A DNA stretch of 64,000 nucleotides from Utricularia gibba (GCA_002189035.1 NEEC01000016.1:1635001-1699000), one strand, 5' to 3'. Counted from the stretch's first letter, positions 37,251 through 49,899 are shown. The notes: generated by a model from the letters alone, not told the origin. Numbers and translations are program-made.

Positions 37251-38395
37251 TTCTTTTTATCCCATTTTCTTTATGTTTTTAAAAGATATTTATATTTTTC
37301 ATACCACTTTGATCTTTTTGGAAGGAAAGTATGTTTTGTGATTTTTCAGGACAAATTTGAAATAATTTGGAGGATTTTTGAGCTACTTTGATGGAGGCTA
37401 AGATTTGGTTTATCCGGAGATGAAGACTCAGTCAAAGATTCTCGGATAAAATAAGATTTGTATCTTATCTTGGAAAACTTGAATCTCATCTTAGAAGATT
37501 TGTATCAAATCTTAGAAGATTCGGATAGAAGATTTGATGTGAGCCCATCAAGAAAGCCTGAAAAATCTCCACCAATATAAAGATCCAAACGCGAAGACCT
37601 AAAGGAGAGAGTCGAAGTGGTGGACGACCTAAGAGTCAATCTAGGGTTTAGAGTCGAGTCTAGCATGTTTTGGATTCCTTTCCCTTCGTTTTTCATCAAC
37701 TTTTGTTGTTTAGAGTCAAGCATGCGCGTGTGAGCGCTTGCGGCTGAGGATCTGCTGTGAAGCCTTGTTTGCGCAAGTTCTGCGCATGTGACTGTCTTAC
37801 CATGTTTTTCAGCATTTAATTTGAGGTCTGATTCTGTTTTTCGCAACGTTTTCTTTACCAACGTGATCTTTAGTACCATATAACCCTAAAGGAGTGTGGG
37901 AGAATCAAAAATTGGCCTCAAGCACCTAAGGAGAAGGGCTCAATCGGACATCGTTGGTAAGACACATTCTGTCTAATCTGTCTGCGAGGTGTGAGGTGTA
38001 GGGGTTAGATTTGGGTATGAGGAAAATATGGGTTATCACAAGAGGTGAAATGACTCTGGTGGCATGGTTGATTCCATAATCCCATAAAACAAGGAACGGT
38101 GTTATAACGGTCACCGAGTAGTACTACTTTAGCATAACACCCCCAAAGCTTGCGCAAGTAGGTCAGTTCTCAAGGTTTGTACACACGCAAGGGCGAGTTT
38201 TAAGTAAGGTGAATCTTAGATCCAAGACCATTTTTCTTATTGTTTTCAAAAACCAAATCTTTATTTTGTTTCCAATCTTTTTAACTCTTTGTTTTGAAAA
38301 GAATATTTTAATAATAATTCCCTGTGGATACGATCTTATTTTATTACTTCGACGGTTTCTGTGCACTTGCAGAATTACCATCATATATCCACTAC
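37250..38395 (+). mobile_element. Gypsy-type LTR (probable solo LTR)
   Basis: No open frame of interest is present. The right part has the typical gypsy LTR end found in many plants: TTCCCTGTGGATACGATC, then a TTATTACTTCGACGG-like stretch and GTGCACTTGCAGAATTACCA. A short degenerate direct repeat of AGAAGATTT-type units lies at 37440-37535. Boundaries are approximate, and no internal coding region of a matching element is adjacent. Confidence 0.45.
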
Positions 38396-38579
38396 ATGCG
38401 TGAGAGAGTCAGTAGCACCAAGAGGTTCATTTGCTATCATAGAGAGCCAAGAGGTTGATTGATTAATATATTTGCATAATTAAACTTCACTTAAATTTTA
38501 TATTTTAAGGTTTCATTATAATGGACAATAAAAAGTAAATGAGTGCAATTTTTTTTTTTTGAAATTAGAGAATTCATGA

Positions 38580-40180
38580 TGAACTTAAACATTGAGTATG
38601 CTGAATCCTCTAGTCAACCATTCACTCAACATGATCTATCATATGTATATGGAGTTGTATCCGCACAACAATCAGGAATTGTACTTGGAAGTCTACCACA
38701 ATGTGATACAATTCTTTTAAGTGCACAAGAGACAATTGGTAAATTTTCTAATTTTCTATCTTATTTAAAAAGGAATCAATTAACATTTTTTAAATTTAGA
38801 AGTCGAAAAAATTGACATTGTTATTCTTTTAATGCCTTTCTCACGTGTTTTAGGATCACACCAACCATCCATCATATACCCAATGATCCAATAGGCGATT
38901 CCTTTCCAGATGTTAAGCCAAATGAAGACTACTTTTGAATTATATCTTCTGATGATGGTGAATTGGATGATAAGGCCGAATAAGAACACGAACATGAAGA
39001 TAATGATGATAATACTAATGATATTGTCTCATATGGTAATGAACTATCAAGAGCAGATGCATTCAACACAGCAACAAAATGGTAACGTGGTCACATTAAT
39101 CTTTTTTTTTTATATATTAGTCACTTTTTATTATTAATTATTTAACAAAGTAATAGTGCCTTACCTTAAATATCGCATTTATTTCTTTCTAGCCTTTTCA
39201 TTGCAATCACAATTTAGAGTTTCTGAGGCTCCACCATGGCTTTCTTTTCAACCTTCACTTATGTAGCAAGATTCAATGGATGTGTCAATTTTATATAGTC
39301 AAAAATTTGCTAAAGATTCTTCTATCTTGGAGGTCAATCAAATGTTTCCATCCAAAGAAGAAGCTTTAGACTTTGTTTCTGAATATTCAATGGGAGTATA
39401 AGATATATAAAAGTGATTCCAAGATGTTCGAGATTTAGTGTTATAGAGAGGCATATGATCCATATTGTCCTTGATGATGTGGAGTAGCTTATGTCAAAAG
39501 ATATAGGTTTTTCCAACGATTTGGAAAAAAAATCACGACTTCATAGGAATATGCAGCTGAGTTTAATTGCCAAACATAGAAAATCATACTTACTCGAGGA
39601 TGTTATGAAAGGTCTATCATTTGTCTCATTACATGTGTATGAAATATATGGATACAAGCTTGCATATCATAGGGCAGAAGTGGGCTATAATATTTTAAGC
39701 TTGTGATGAACTTGATATCAACCCCAATGATGCAGTTCCCCAATGGTATACCATATGGATGTTGGTTAAAACATATCAGCATCAATTCAATCCATTGTAG
39801 GATGAGATACAATGGCAGCCCACCATTCAATTTAGTGTATGATGAATCTCGAAAAAAAATTCTTGTGACACATCGTCCAAAAGAGAAATGCATTGAGGGG
39901 GAAATGGATCGAGGAAAGGCAACATAAAAGAAAAAGATAAAGGAAAAGAAAAAAAAAGATAAATGAAAAGAAAAAGTTGATGAACAATCAAAACTTCTAG
40001 TACTTTCTTCAAGACAAAGGCTTAATTCAATTGAACCTCATTGATCTATGCAAGAAACAACCTATTGCGAAACCAGTACAACCAGCTAGATTTTCTATTA
40101 AAGATGCTTCAAGGAATTCAGTTCTTGATACATTTGGAAGATTATTTGAGTAAAGTCATCGATAATCAAATTATAGGTAT
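38580..40180 (+). mobile_element. Degenerate MULE-like transposase remnant
   Basis: Frames on the plus strand give pieces that resemble the N-terminal half of plant Mutator-like transposases. An MFPSKEEALDFVSEYS segment near 39340 is followed by a YxxxCYxxAYxPYCP-like zinc region near 39430. A YGYKLAYHRAEVGYN segment at 39651-39690 resembles the family's YxxSYRxAWxAK block, and a DAVPQWY segment at about 39730 resembles LPxW. Lys-rich low-complexity follows near 39930. Stops and frameshifts occur throughout. Assignment rests on motif resemblance only. Confidence 0.45.
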
Positions 40181-40350
40181 GGGTGTGATATGAATCTTTT
40201 GTGTTATTTTATAATATTTTTAATGTATGACTATCTTCTCGTATTGTAATGATATATATTAGTATAATAGCCTTATTTTGTGTATTTTTTTTTGTTAAAT
40301 ATACTTACTTTGATATATATAATATTACACATAAAGTGAAGTACAAATAA

Positions 40351-40787
40351 AATTTTAAAATAAAAAACGGCACTCCATTTAAATAAAACCTAAGACTATA
40401 TTGATAATAAAAATTTAAAAAAAAAATACACTCTATCCAAAAAAGACCTAAACCCCTATTGATACTAAAAAAGTTAAAACAAAAGAAGTATACTTGATTC
40501 AAATAACACCTAAGAATTTACTGAAAATAAAATTTTGAAATTAAAAAAATACATTGGATCCAAATAATATCTAAGGATTGAATGAAAATACGATTTTACA
40601 ATAAAAAATGTAATCGATCCAAAAAATATCTAATAATCCATACAAATTTAAAATAAAAAAACTGTATTCGATATAAAGCTTTATTGATAACAAAAATTTA
40701 AAATAAAAAGAAACACTCCATCTAAATAAGATCAATATTGATAAAAAGAATTAAAATATAAAAAAATGTGTATACTGGTGTGAATAA
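40351..40787. repeat. Degenerate tandem repeat, unit about 50-60 bp, ~8 copies
   Basis: Units start at about 40351, 40411, 40472, 40533, 40593, 40647, 40696 and 40750. Each has the pattern A-rich TTTAAAATAAAAA, a CACTCCATCC- or ACTTGATTC-like core, AAATAANACCTAA, and TATTGATAATAAAAA. Divergence is high, so the array is old. No coding potential. Confidence 0.7.
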
Positions 40788-40959
40788 GACTGCCCATAAG
40801 TTACCTTCCGCATGGCATGAGTTATCATAACCCACGAGGATCTTCTATTCAACCACACACGGGAACCCATGTCCGTGTGGAATTTCCTATACCCCTCAAC
40901 ATACTAACATAGCTAGTAATAGTATAATAAATTCTAACATGTAAAAAAATTCACATATG

Positions 40960-40961
<2 letters not shown>

Positions 40962-40999
<38 letters not shown>
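40962..40999. repeat. AT microsatellite
   Basis: An uninterrupted run of about 18 AT dinucleotides. A second run of about ten units lies at 41111-41132. Confidence 0.95.
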
Positions 41000-41003
<4 letters not shown>

Positions 41004-41110
41004 TTAATTCAAAAATTAATTCAAAAATAAAAAAATAGTTAATTATAATATTCAAATTGTATTACTTATCATTCATTGTCATTTTTCATAAAAACAACAC
41101 CATAAAATCA

Positions 41111-41132
41111 ATATATATATATATATATATAT
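41111..41132. repeat. AT microsatellite
   Basis: About eleven AT dinucleotides, 110 bases downstream of the longer AT run. Confidence 0.9.
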
Positions 41133-41339
41133 TAAAGTTTGTATTTTTAGTAATTTATATATATGTATGAATAATAGTATACTAAATTATGGCAGTCTTT
41201 GACAATGTGATAAATTATTCAACAAAATATATTTTTATTAAAATATGAATATTTTTAGAATTATAGTTAAAGAAAAAAATATAAAATCTGACATAGTGTG
41301 TGACAAAATGGGTATAAAAAACTCACACACATAACATGC

Positions 41340-41890
41340 ATCGGATAAAAAAATTATGAAGCATGTACAGCAGGGCGATTTTCTACTTAACTCAGATGCA
41401 ACGCTGCTGCACACACCACACCGTCAAAGATGTAATGCTCCTTCACTCTTCATCACTATGTTGGACGGTGATGTTGAAACTGAGAAAAATCAGAAGCACC
41501 AGGGACCTGAGGCAGAAGAGCGTGAGCCGAAGGGAAACGATGCGAGGGAGGAAAACTGTCGCAGAAAGTCCATCACCAGAAATCAGAGGGAAAATACAGA
41601 CACTGGACTTATTGTTATGGGCCCAATAAACAGTATACCAGGTCATATATGCAAGCAGAAGTTCGTTGAGCCCTGCAATGTCCCAAGCCCAATCCAGTAG
41701 AGAGCATCCTCTCCCACGAGATGACGGTTCTGCTGAAGGAGAACGGAAACAGAAATTCTCAGAGGATAAGATATCGCGAATCACACAACCTAACGGCTAT
41801 TTTTCTGTTCTATAAATATGGCTTCGTTGTAAAGTAGAAAAATGCTATTTTTGTAGCTGAAAAACCTCAATACAATATCCAAATCTCCAA
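41340..41890 (+). repeat. Possible copia LTR fragment
   Basis: The stretch is GC-richer than its surroundings, contains open frames without recognised motifs, and near its end has a TATA-like CTATAAATATGGC at about 41812. That is followed by GAAAAACCTCAATACAATAT, the layout of a plant copia LTR promoter and transcript start. No adjoining coding region of the same element was found. Confidence 0.3.
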
Positions 41891-42309
41891 CAACATCCAT
41901 TCTCAAACAGCAACATCAGCAAAAATATCCTGTCAACCCTCATTACCACATTGGAAATCATCTATTCTACCACTGACCTCATTCAGACTTCCATTACACT
42001 ATGCATTAATTAATGCTGCACAGTCACGTCTCATAAAAAGTCATGTTATACTGAATTTTTTTATTATAAAAAAGGCATGAAACAAGAACAAAATAGATAA
42101 ATAAAAAACAAGGTGATGACATCAACGAAGCTTGTGAATTATGCAACTAACACCACAAATCGAGTTATTCAATGTCCATGAATCACCGTTTCAGACTGCA
42201 TTATTATCGTTAGCAAAATACTATCACCGTCTACCCCAATGTCTTCGTAGCAAATCAACCTGAAACTCGAACCTAGTAATTGTTCAATTTTGCAAGCACC
42301 AAAACTATG

Positions 42310-43493
42310 CTAATTGCTCAGCTATAATTGACGTATGATGAGAGGTACTTTGCATTCTTCATATCTAATTAGGGACTCTTTAATCCTTTGAATAGCAACA
42401 AGGAACTTGCTAGATATGATGTCGTCCGTCCTTAATATCCTCTTAGTGGCCTTATAGAAAGTTTTTAAGATTTTTGCAATCTTGTCAATTTTTTCCCAAT
42501 CTTGGTGTGATGGATAATAAATAGATTTAGGATTCATTTCTGTAAAAATAGAAAAGAAATGTTTGTACTTTGAAGACAAGATCAACATTTTATATGTAGA
42601 ATTCTATCAGATTGACCAATCACAAATCAATTTCCTAACAGAAAATTTCATTTGATGAACAATTCTAGAAAACTTTTTAAATCTTGCTTCTAATGCAGTG
42701 ATATACTACACACTGCCTCTTATGACTTGAATGACATTTTTAATCTTTGATAATTCATCTTAAATAATCAGATTAGAAATGTGAACAATACATTTAATAT
42801 GAAACATTTTTCCTCCTAAAGGCAATCTACAAACACCTGAAAAGGTTTCTCTTAATATCTGAATCGCCACATCATTTTCGAAAGCATTATTAACTGCAAT
42901 AGAGAACATTTCCTCCAATTTCCTAATCTTTGATGCATCAACTCACTGATTCACCAATTTCTATTCCCGAATGTGGAGGGAGAATATCAATAAAACTGAA
43001 TAAATGTTTTTCAAGCTTCCAATCAAACACAAAATGATTTGTAACACACATATAAGATATCTCTTGTGATGAGTACTTCCATATATAAGTGGTAAGAGAA
43101 ATATTTCTTATCTTCTTCGAAAGTATTTTCAATTTTTTCTTCTCTTTCTTGTACATAGCCATATAATTATTTTTAGCTCTATCTTGATATATCTTTGTAT
43201 AGCTAAGTAGGTGAAGTTTCATTATAAATATAAATCTTTCTTTTTCAACCATATACTTGGTCTTGTCTTCATTAGTCAAAGTAATCTCCTCAAACGCCTT
43301 CCATACTGTACAAGTTTTTTTTTCTTTTCATTTCTTTGAAATAATCATTTTCATCACCGTCATTTTCTTCTTCAAGTGCAATAATACCATCATATATGTA
43401 AATTTCTTCTTGTTCGACATGAACACTTAATGATTCCTCTAAATCAAGTTTTCCTGATCTACATTCCTCCATGTATTCTGAATTTTCTTCCAT
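42310..43493 (-). mobile_element. Degenerate hAT transposase, copy 2
   Basis: Minus-strand frames, read right to left, give hAT landmarks. An acidic N-terminal part lies at 43290-43493. Then come ISLTTYIWKYSSQEISYMCV, HFVFDWKLEKHLFSFIDILP and PHSGIEIGE (42938-43110), equivalent to the family's LTxDxWxS, HFIDxxWxLxxxxL and PHTG blocks. A C-terminal-side piece, DWEKIDKIAKILKTFYKATK, lies at 42322-42588. Frame breaks make it inactive. It differs in sequence from the hAT copy near 9 kb. Confidence 0.7.
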
Positions 43494-43499
43494 CTAAAT

Positions 43500-44150
43500 T
43501 TTAGAGAAGAAAATTTCGATATAATTAATAAAGGAATAAAAAAAATACATAATAAAGCAATTCAAAAACTTAAGAAATTCACAAATCCACAAACGATTTC
43601 TAACAGATCAAAATTTTTTCATACAATTCAAAAACTAAAGTAACACAAAAAACAAGAAACTCAAGCAATTTCTAACAATTTTGATAATCCAATGTTCAGT
43701 AATTTAATAATACATTTGACTAGAGAACAATCAAAATTTGAATCATGTTTTTAATAACAAAAAATATAAGCACTTAGCAAGAAATGCATGTAAATACAAA
43801 AATGAATTTATGCAAAATGTAGGCAATGTAAATAAATAAAAAATCTGATAGAATTCATCAATACTGATGTCCTCAATCGTTGAAGCACGAAAGCCTTGAT
43901 GAATTGAACCATAAAATCTGATAGATTAGGGTTTCTAACACATCTCTAAAGTCTAAACCCTTAATTACTCGAGTTAGGCTTTAAGCCATCGAGCCAAGCG
44001 CATGCTTGATCGGGCTCAGCCTGATTTAGTATATCAAGCTCGCTTGGTGGATCGAGCCCGAGCTTGGGCTTGTGCAAATCAAACTTAGACCGAGTCTTTA
44101 TCGAGCCAAGCTTCGGGCTGATTGATTAAGGCCTGGCCAAATTGCACCTA
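43500..44150. other. Spacer between hAT and copia remnants
   Basis: No gene was found. The first half is AT-rich. Around 43975-44120 is a GC-richer stretch with repeated GAGCC/AAGCTCG-type words (GGGCTCAGCC, GGATCGAGCCCGAGC, TCGAGCCAAGC), a local low-complexity repeat. Confidence 0.4.
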
Positions 44151-44154
44151 TACC

Positions 44155-44960
44155 TAGTAAACAAGAAATGTAAATCACATTAAAAAAGATTAAATCTAAT
44201 TGATTACTAGTGATCTATAATCTTTTATATACGTTACTATTTCACCTTCAAATTCCGATAAGGGATTGTTTGTTCTAATACCTACCCTCAAGTCGAACTG
44301 GCCTTGGATTCGATTAAGATTTGTTTGTTTTTATATAATTGTAAGTAGTACTCAAATCATAGGTCGATCTATTTTTTTTTTCATTTAAGCTCAATGCATT
44401 TCCTTATTTTATTTTTTTGTTATCCAAAACTCAAATCGGCACAAAACCCATCTTGACCACTCAAGCCCATGTCCAGAGGCAAACCCTTTGATAACATTTG
44501 AAATTAAGGATCCAATGGGTCAGACAAGCATATGTGAAGCTCAATTACATAAGAAACATAGATCATACAAGAAGATTAGATCCAACCGATTACTAGTAAT
44601 GCATAATCTCTTATATATGTAACTATTTCACCTTCAAATCAAAGGAAAACAAATGAAGTAGAAAGTCATATTATTCCACCATAGTAAAGTTTTTAGTGAT
44701 ACAAGAGGTTTAAATAGAATTCAAAGTAGAACACTTATAGATCCTAAAAATGCTCCTAAGAGGAGGATGGCTTTCTCTCTTGTTAACCAATCCCTATATA
44801 ACCAGAAGCAAACACAGAACCTGGAATCCTTTTGAGGAGGTAGCTAAGGGCATTTCGTTACTCTAATAACCAACTTTTTGAATTCTCAGTCTCCTTATCA
44901 CCCCACTTTCTTATCTCTCCCACCATCTTTATTTCTCCATTGAGTTGATTCTTCAACACC
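44155..44960 (-). repeat. LTR of the minus-strand copia (3' LTR), family C
   Basis: Matches 59140-59960 along its length and 53770-54030 in part. It lies directly before copia RNase H read on the minus strand. Inside it, a ~75-base motif (AAGATTARATCYAAYYGATT ... TATTTCACCTTCAAAT) occurs twice, near 44175-44255 and 44570-44640. The end adjoining the coding region contains TCTCCATTGAGTTGATTCTT. Confidence 0.65.
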
Positions 44961-44971
44961 CTCCCTCAAAC

Positions 44972-47340
44972 TTAGTTAGGGTGTAATATAAGTTTATTTC
45001 TAAGGTAGAGTAAGCATTCACTGGGCATTCTCTTAGTGAAAAGATCGACTACTTGGTGTTGTGCTGGAATATGTTGAGTAACTAAATAGCTCATGGTAAC
45101 CCTTTCTCGCACAAAGTGATAATCAAGTTCAGCATGCTTGCTTTTGGAGTAGAGAACTGGGTTCAAAGTGAGGAATAATGCACTTGTATTATCATAGTGC
45201 AAAAGAGGGGGTGAACTAAGTGGGATGTAGGTCGCTCAGTAGATATTGTAGCCATGTTAACTCTATCGCTATATTTGCCATTCCTCTATACTCTGCTTCA
45301 GTGCTAGAATGTGACATAGTGGGTTGTTTCTTTGAGCTCTAGGCAATGGGGTTTCCAACCATGAGAACACAATAGCCAGTCACTCATCTTTGAGTATAGG
45401 GGCAGCTTGCCCAATCAGCATCTGAGTATGTTTCAAGCTGTAATGGGGGTGTATTTGAGAAAAATTCCATAGTTCAAGGTGCCTTTGATGTTCTTTAAGA
45501 TCCTTGTAGCCAACATCTGATGATATACTATCGAAGAGTGCATGAATTGTGAAACATAATTCACATTGAATGTGATGTCTGGTCGGGTGAACGTGAGGTA
45601 TTGGAGAGCATCAACAAGAGCTCTAAATGCAATAGGATCAGAGAGTAGTGCTGATTCATGCATTAGATTGACCTTCGAGATCTGAGGAGTCAATGCTGGT
45701 GTGCAATCTTTTAATCCAAACCTGTCCAAAACAGAGAGAGCATAGTTTGTAGAAGATGCATCCCATCAGCAGTCATGTTAACTTGAATGCCTAAAAAATG
45801 GTGTAGTTCTCCTAGGTCCTTCATTGCAAACTCCTCGAATAGTTTTGCAATCAAGTGGTACATAAGCTATGAATTTGTTCCTGTAATGATTACACCATCA
45901 GCATATAGAAGTAGAATTAGTATTTCATTTTCAACATGAGAATAAAGAGTGAAGGGTGTGCCAAACTATAGAAAAAAAGCTATGCATAAAAGAATGACCT
46001 AAAGCAATCAAACTAAAGATGGGGCACTAGAATAAGTCCGTACAATGCCTTGGTTAATTTGCAAACATGATAAGGAAATTGTTTATACTTCATACCTGGG
46101 GGCTTGTTTCATGTATATGTCCTCTATTATTTCCATGGAGGAATGCATTTTTCACATTCAATAGCTTGACTTCCTAATTTTTAATAAGAGCTATGGGCAA
46201 GACGAATCGGATTGTACTAGGTCGGATTACTGGTGAGAAAGTTTTAGTGTAGTCTATCCCATCTGCCTAATCGAACCCTTTGGTAACCAGACAAGCCTTG
46301 AGTCGAGCACGGGATCCATCGGTATTTTGTCTTGCCCTATAAACTCATTTGTACCCTATGAAGTGAGTGGACTCATTCCTGGGCACCAATACCTAAGTAT
46401 TGTTTTTGTGCAATGCATCCAACTCCTCATCCATTCCTGTTGTCCAGCCAAGATGATTCAAGGCTTCCTTCATAGTTCTTGGTTCTATTGGTTTGCTGCG
46501 TAGTGGAAACATACATTAGGGGCAGCCCACTGCCATGGCTCACTCCCATTTTGAAGCCTAGAATTACTGTGGAAGGCGACGGTTCTTATGCAACATTAAC
46601 ATGGTTAGGAAAATGAGAATTTTTAGTATTATCTTGAGCATGTTTAGTAACTAGTGACTACATGTGGAGGGGTTGTTGAATCAAGCTAGGCATGAGTCGG
46701 ACCCAGCGCGTTGCAGGTTGAATCCGCCGGGTCGGAAATTGATTTTATGACTCAATGGGTGCATCACGGGTTGACTTGGGATAGAGTAAATTGAAGTAAT
46801 TTAATGTCTAGGCACTACAATTTCATGTTTGCAGTGTCTAAGAGATGCACTGAAGCCTTTTATGTTTAGACACTATAATATCATGTTTGAGGTACCTAAA
46901 AAAAGTATTAAAACCCTTTGATGTCCAGACACTACAATTGTACATTTGCGGTGCCTGGAAGAGAGCACCAGCCCAAATTCATTGACTTGCCAAGTTGACA
47001 AGTTTAGGGTTTGATGTCTTGGAAGTTGACCAGTACTCGTGCACCTCTGACCCATCCCGTACCCATTTTGGATGGTTACGGATAATGGGTCGTCACGGGT
47101 CAACGCATGGGATATCCAGGTCGACTCGTATCCGTGCCTAGCTCTATTGTTGAATGGGTATCATTTAGGACTTGCTTATTGAGTTCTAGTAGTGAGTTGT
47201 CATCTTGTTTGACCAAGGGAACTTCATTGATTGTAGGTTGAACAGTTGGTGGTATATCCAATTGGACGGAAATAGGGAACTCAAATAGTTTTCTGGTGTC
47301 TTCAAGTGCTATTGCAGAAGTATGATAAGTCTTTTCCATA
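44972..47340 (-). mobile_element. Copia pol remnant, minus strand: RNase H, reverse transcriptase, integrase tail
   Basis: Minus-strand frames give RNase H (44972-45310: SSTEAEYRGMANIA, then LNPVLYSKSKHAELDYHFVR and VVDLFTKRMPSE) and reverse transcriptase 3' parts (45430-45930: DRFGLKDCTPALTPQ, YADGVIITG where active copies have YVDD, HHFLGIQ). Further reverse transcriptase and linker sequence runs to about 46560 and 47340. Stops and frameshifts abound, and the catalytic YVDD is changed to YADG. The element is cut at 47402 by a gypsy-type LTR remnant and resumes at 49889. Confidence 0.8.
46680..47100. other. Non-coding insertion or diverged linker within copia
   Basis: Contains repeated GTCTAGGCACTACAAT/GTTTAGACACTATAAT/GTCCAGACACTACAAT units spaced about 60 bases apart (near 46806, 46864 and 46922). 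This is a short degenerate tandem repeat that does not look like polyprotein sequence. Confidence 0.45.
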
Positions 47341-47402
47341 TTTGAACCAACTTCTTGAGCAATTCCACATGGTAGTTTCTAAGTCCATTCGTCAAAGAGC
47401 TT

Positions 47403-49888
47403 CTGATAACGCATATTTTTGAGTAGCTCAATGCATAGAATTTACTCATTTTACGCTACAAAAATTAAGTTTTATTGCCTAGTTTCGTATTTTTGCGCAT
47501 AAGCACCGTAATTGTGTTATTTTAGTCAAAGGTTATGCTATGATAAAATATCTGAGTTGGAATTCTTGCATGTAGAAACGAAATTGGCCCCTCTTGATGC
47601 TCATTTTCTTAAAACTGCTAGACTTATTCGGGCACGAGGAAGTGGATTTGTTTTTAAGTCTCTTGCAGGACTTTGAGGGTAGGCACCTCCAGTGAAAGAA
47701 AAGGGAAAAACCCCTAATCAGACAGCCATGACCCAAAGGAATGAGAAAGTTTTCTACTGAACTGAAAGGATTGACATGATAAATGATAGGCTTGGGAATT
47801 TGCTAAGGAAGTGAAGGAACTAAAATAGGGAGTGAAGAACTCCTCCCTAACCAAGTAACATCGCTGCATTGTCTTAGTTTTATTTTTATTTTTATTTTAT
47901 TTTTTTAGGGCGTTAGTCTAAGTTAGGAGTAATTTAGTAGTTCGGTACTAGGATCAGGAGAATTTTGCAAGCTATTTGAGGAATTTTCATATGCACGCGT
48001 GATGCTTTTCATGAAGTACAGGATGCATGAATTTTGTTTTAACCATTTCTACACCTGTGAGCATGAATTTTAACCTACTTATCTTTGTGAGGTAGCAACA
48101 TGTGTGATGAATTCTGATTTGCGCAATCGAGATTTTTTTTGTGCAAGCTGACATATTTGGTTCTTTCATGGATACTGGTGGTCGAAAGGCTTGTAGAAAG
48201 ATAAAAAAAAAGAGGGGGTCAGAAAAGCATCATCACAAAAAAGCGATGAGACCCGATGTCTTGAAAAGCAACACACAATTAAAAAGCGTGTGTAGACAAC
48301 AGAGTAAAGAGAGAAGGAAGGTTATGAGAATGACTCAGAGGAGTTCAGTAGTAGGAAACCCTCAGGAGAAATAAAGGAGGGGAGCGAAAATTGCCTAAGT
48401 TAAGCTTGAAACTTTCACTACTCTTGATCTCTGTACAAATGAAAAAAAAAAATGAAAAGAGGAAGAAATGAAAAGAGACCATCCCTTTGAAAGCCTAATT
48501 GTGTCATGTTAGCTTATTTAATCTTTGAAGGCACTTATTTTGATGAAATTCACATGTATGCTTGAGTGATTACCCGTTTTGCACACTAACACTCTTTAAA
48601 TTCTTGCATTCTGGACTTAAATGTTAAGTGTCTGTATGGCTGTCTGGAAATCTCTCAATTGCTTACCTCCTATTAGTCTTAGTTAGGACTTGAGGACAAG
48701 TCTAGTGTCGTTGTAGCATAATGTGATAACGCATATTTTTGAGTAGCTCAATGCATAGAATTTACTCATTTTGCGATACAAAAATTAAGTTTTATTGCCT
48801 AGTTTCGTATTTTTGCGCATAAACACCGTAATTGTGTTATTTTAGTCATAGTTGGGACTAAATCATTTAGTCCCAACCTTCTAATAGTTTTATTCGAGCA
48901 ATGCAGTGTAGGTCGCAACACAAATCCCAAGGAGCCGAACATGCACAGTGTAGTGGCAGAAGATGAGTCCAAAAGTCTGAAAAATGGTGCACACAAAATC
49001 CAAGGAGAAAAAAGGGAGATTTTGGACAAAAAGGGGGAAAGGTGGAGAGAGTAGGCAGATCTCCCTTTGGAGACTCAAGACAAGTTTCTGGAGATTTTTT
49101 TGGAGGAAGAAGAAGGAGGGACGACGAACCAGAAGAACATAGCTTCTCTTGAGAAATTATTTTCGTTCTTCATGTTTAATGTTCCTAGCTAAGACTAGAT
49201 TTGGATTTCCTGTGTGAATGAAGTGTTTGTCCTACTTTTGCTTCATATTGTTAATTGTTGTTTAGCATTTGTAGCCAAGATGTTGCTTAGTATCTGCTAT
49301 GAAGTTGTTTTACTTTCCATTATCATGAGTAGCTAAGCACTTAGGGGGTGCCTTGGGGTAAAAAGGGGAGAAATATGCTAATACATCCTTAGACCTAATA
49401 AATCATAAGTCACACTACTTACTTAGCAAAACAGGATAGATCCAGGAAGGGGAGGTAGTGAAACCCAACTAACAACCCTAATTAGAGGTAGATCAAAGAT
49501 TAGGGGGAAAAACAAGAATCCGGGTAGACCTAGATCTTGTAAGTTAGTTGTATGATTTTTGATTTATGTGAGCTTGTTTAGTGATAGGCATACATCCCCT
49601 ATGAGTCCCAAGGCATCACCCATTCCATTCCAGAAACCACCGAATCCAAACTTGTTACCTTTTACTTACTGCATTCCATCGTAGATATGTTTTATTCCTA
49701 GCTAAGACCAATTTTACCAACGTGACATTGATTCCTTGCATTGACCTTCACATAGCAAGCACCTAGCTCCTTGTGTTCGACCCTAGTCCACTATGCTCAT
49801 AATTGTTTTATGCTCTAATGTGTATTAGATTATAAATTTATTTGATAGGAAAGTTTACATTTACGACGTGCGAATTTTTTGTTTTTCA
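47403..49888 (+). mobile_element. Deleted gypsy-type LTR element nested in copia
   Basis: The first ~123 bases (47403-47525, starting TGATAACGCATATTTTTGAG) are repeated almost exactly at 48723-48845, the start of a ~1166-base LTR that ends TTTTTCA at 49888. The sequence before the second copy has a TTGAGGACAAG purine stretch as in gypsy 3' ends. The left LTR is thus cut down to 123 bases and only ~1.2 kb of internal sequence remains. Flanks GCTTC (left) and GCTTG (right) look like a 5-base target-site duplication with one change. Copia integrase sequence is interrupted here. Confidence 0.7.
48723..49888 (+). repeat. Gypsy-type LTR, copy B (complete 3' LTR)
   Basis: Best-preserved member of the LTR family also seen at 2570-3628 and, inverted, at 63829-64000. 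It starts TGATAACGC, ends TTTTTCA, and has the near-terminal TTGTGTTCGACCCTAGTCCA stretch typical of plant gypsy LTR ends. Confidence 0.7.
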
Positions 49889-49899
49889 GCTTGTAAATC

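Noticed and set aside
37440-37535. Possible CRISPR-like array of short repeats
   Set aside because: The AGAAGATTT-type repeats are irregular and adjacent, without unique spacers, inside an LTR of a plant genome.
41443-41784. Overlapping frames of about 113 codons on both strands near 41.4-41.8 kb
   Set aside because: No motif recognised, and the position just before a TATA-like LTR promoter suggests non-coding LTR sequence.
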